Assembly (NCBI GenBank): GCA_003168295.1
Contig: PMST01000656.1
Coordinates: 5,586-11,501, forward strand
DNA from: Actinomycetota bacterium
GTDB lineage: Bacteria > Actinomycetota > Actinomycetes > Streptosporangiales > Streptosporangiaceae
Reading direction: 5' to 3'
Length of the DNA stretch: 5,916 nt
Below are positions 5,680 to 5,916 of the stretch, piece after piece (the first letter of the stretch is position 1; each line of letters begins with the position of its first letter). The notes beneath the pieces were generated by a model that saw only the letters and a list, made by a program, of their open reading frames with translations, was not told the DNA's origin and made no database searches. Both the position numbers and the translations under genes were made by a program.

Positions 5680-5916
5680 ATGAAGCTGCCTCCTGTTGAG
5701 TACGAGGCGCCGAGGACCGTTGCTGAAGCTATCGATTTGCTGGCTGAGCAGCTTGACGAGGCGAGCGTGCTCGCCGGCGGCCAGAGCTTGATACCGCTGC
5801 TGGCGCTGCGGCTGGCCCGCCCCGAGGTGCTCATCGACATCAACGGCATAGATGAGCTGTCCGGCATCTCGGCGACAGACGGCTGGGTGGCGATCGGCGC
5901 CATGACGCGGGAGTAC
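5680..5916 (+). CDS. FAD-binding (medium) subunit of a CO dehydrogenase/xanthine dehydrogenase-type molybdenum hydroxylase, 3' end cut by window edge
   Basis: In these three-subunit enzymes the medium subunit carries FAD and passes electrons from the 2Fe-2S subunit to the acceptor. Only the first 79 residues are present. They begin MKLPPVEYEAPRTVAEAIDLL, the usual start of CoxM/CutM/XdhB-type proteins. LAGGQSLIPLLALRLARP (31-48) is the classic FAD-binding A-G-G-Q-S-L-x-P motif, followed by LIDINGIDELSGI and AIGAMT, as in the family. ATG 5680 has GAAGG (5666-5670) 9 nt upstream and gives the family-like N-terminus. In-frame TTG 5653, preceded by AAGGA, and ATG 5608 are alternatives. The large and iron-sulfur subunit genes should follow beyond the right edge. 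The substrate cannot be assigned from this part: CO, xanthine, nicotinate-type and many aldehyde-oxidising enzymes share it. Confidence 0.92.
   Translation, partial: MKLPPVEYEAPRTVAEAIDLLAEQLDEASVLAGGQSLIPLLALRLARPEVLIDINGIDELSGISATDGWVAIGAMTREY

Overview
The window reads as chromosomal DNA from a high-GC Gram-positive bacterium, most likely an actinomycete. The coding frames use G/C at third positions, GTG starts are common, and the protein families and their wording are typical of Actinobacteria. Almost everything recognisable concerns molybdenum enzymes.

Layout. (1) 1-836, minus strand: the first 278 residues of an XdhC/CoxI-family molybdenum-cofactor maturation factor, cut by the left edge. 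(2) 837-1020: its upstream region, with an 8-bp inverted repeat. (3) 1021-1200: a decayed fragment of a CBS-domain gene. (4) 1235-1927, plus: a PadR-type winged-helix regulator with an excellent Shine-Dalgarno sequence. Its tail appears to be a frame-broken relic of a molybdate-binding Mop/TOBE domain. (5) 1961-2404, plus: an intact two-CBS-domain protein whose 5' part is about 92% identical to the fragment at 1021-1200, so the regulator sits between two direct repeats. (6) 2405-2517: a short convergent gap. (7) 2518-4833, minus: a complete molybdopterin-guanine-dinucleotide oxidoreductase of the DMSO/TMAO/biotin-sulfoxide reductase type. (8) 4887-4912: the 3' end of a tRNA-Thr on the minus strand, without the rest of the tRNA. 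(9) 4920-5384, minus: a group II truncated haemoglobin, probably leaderless. (10) 5385-5679: a divergent intergenic region with several dyads. (11) 5680-5916, plus: the N-terminal 79 residues of a CoxM/XdhB-type FAD-binding subunit, cut by the right edge.

How the parts may work together (inference). XdhC and the FAD subunit belong to the xanthine dehydrogenase/CO dehydrogenase-like class of enzyme. They lie at opposite ends of the window and point outwards. The roughly 4.8 kb between them holds a different class of molybdoenzyme, a globin, a regulator flanked by a duplication, and a tRNA 3' fragment. The fragment is what an integrated element leaves at one end, so the middle may have been assembled by insertion and rearrangement. 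The globin and the sulfoxide-reductase-type enzyme lie head-to-tail on the same strand 86 bp apart, but the tRNA fragment between them makes a long-standing operon doubtful.

No complete RNA gene, CRISPR array, transposase or integrase was found.
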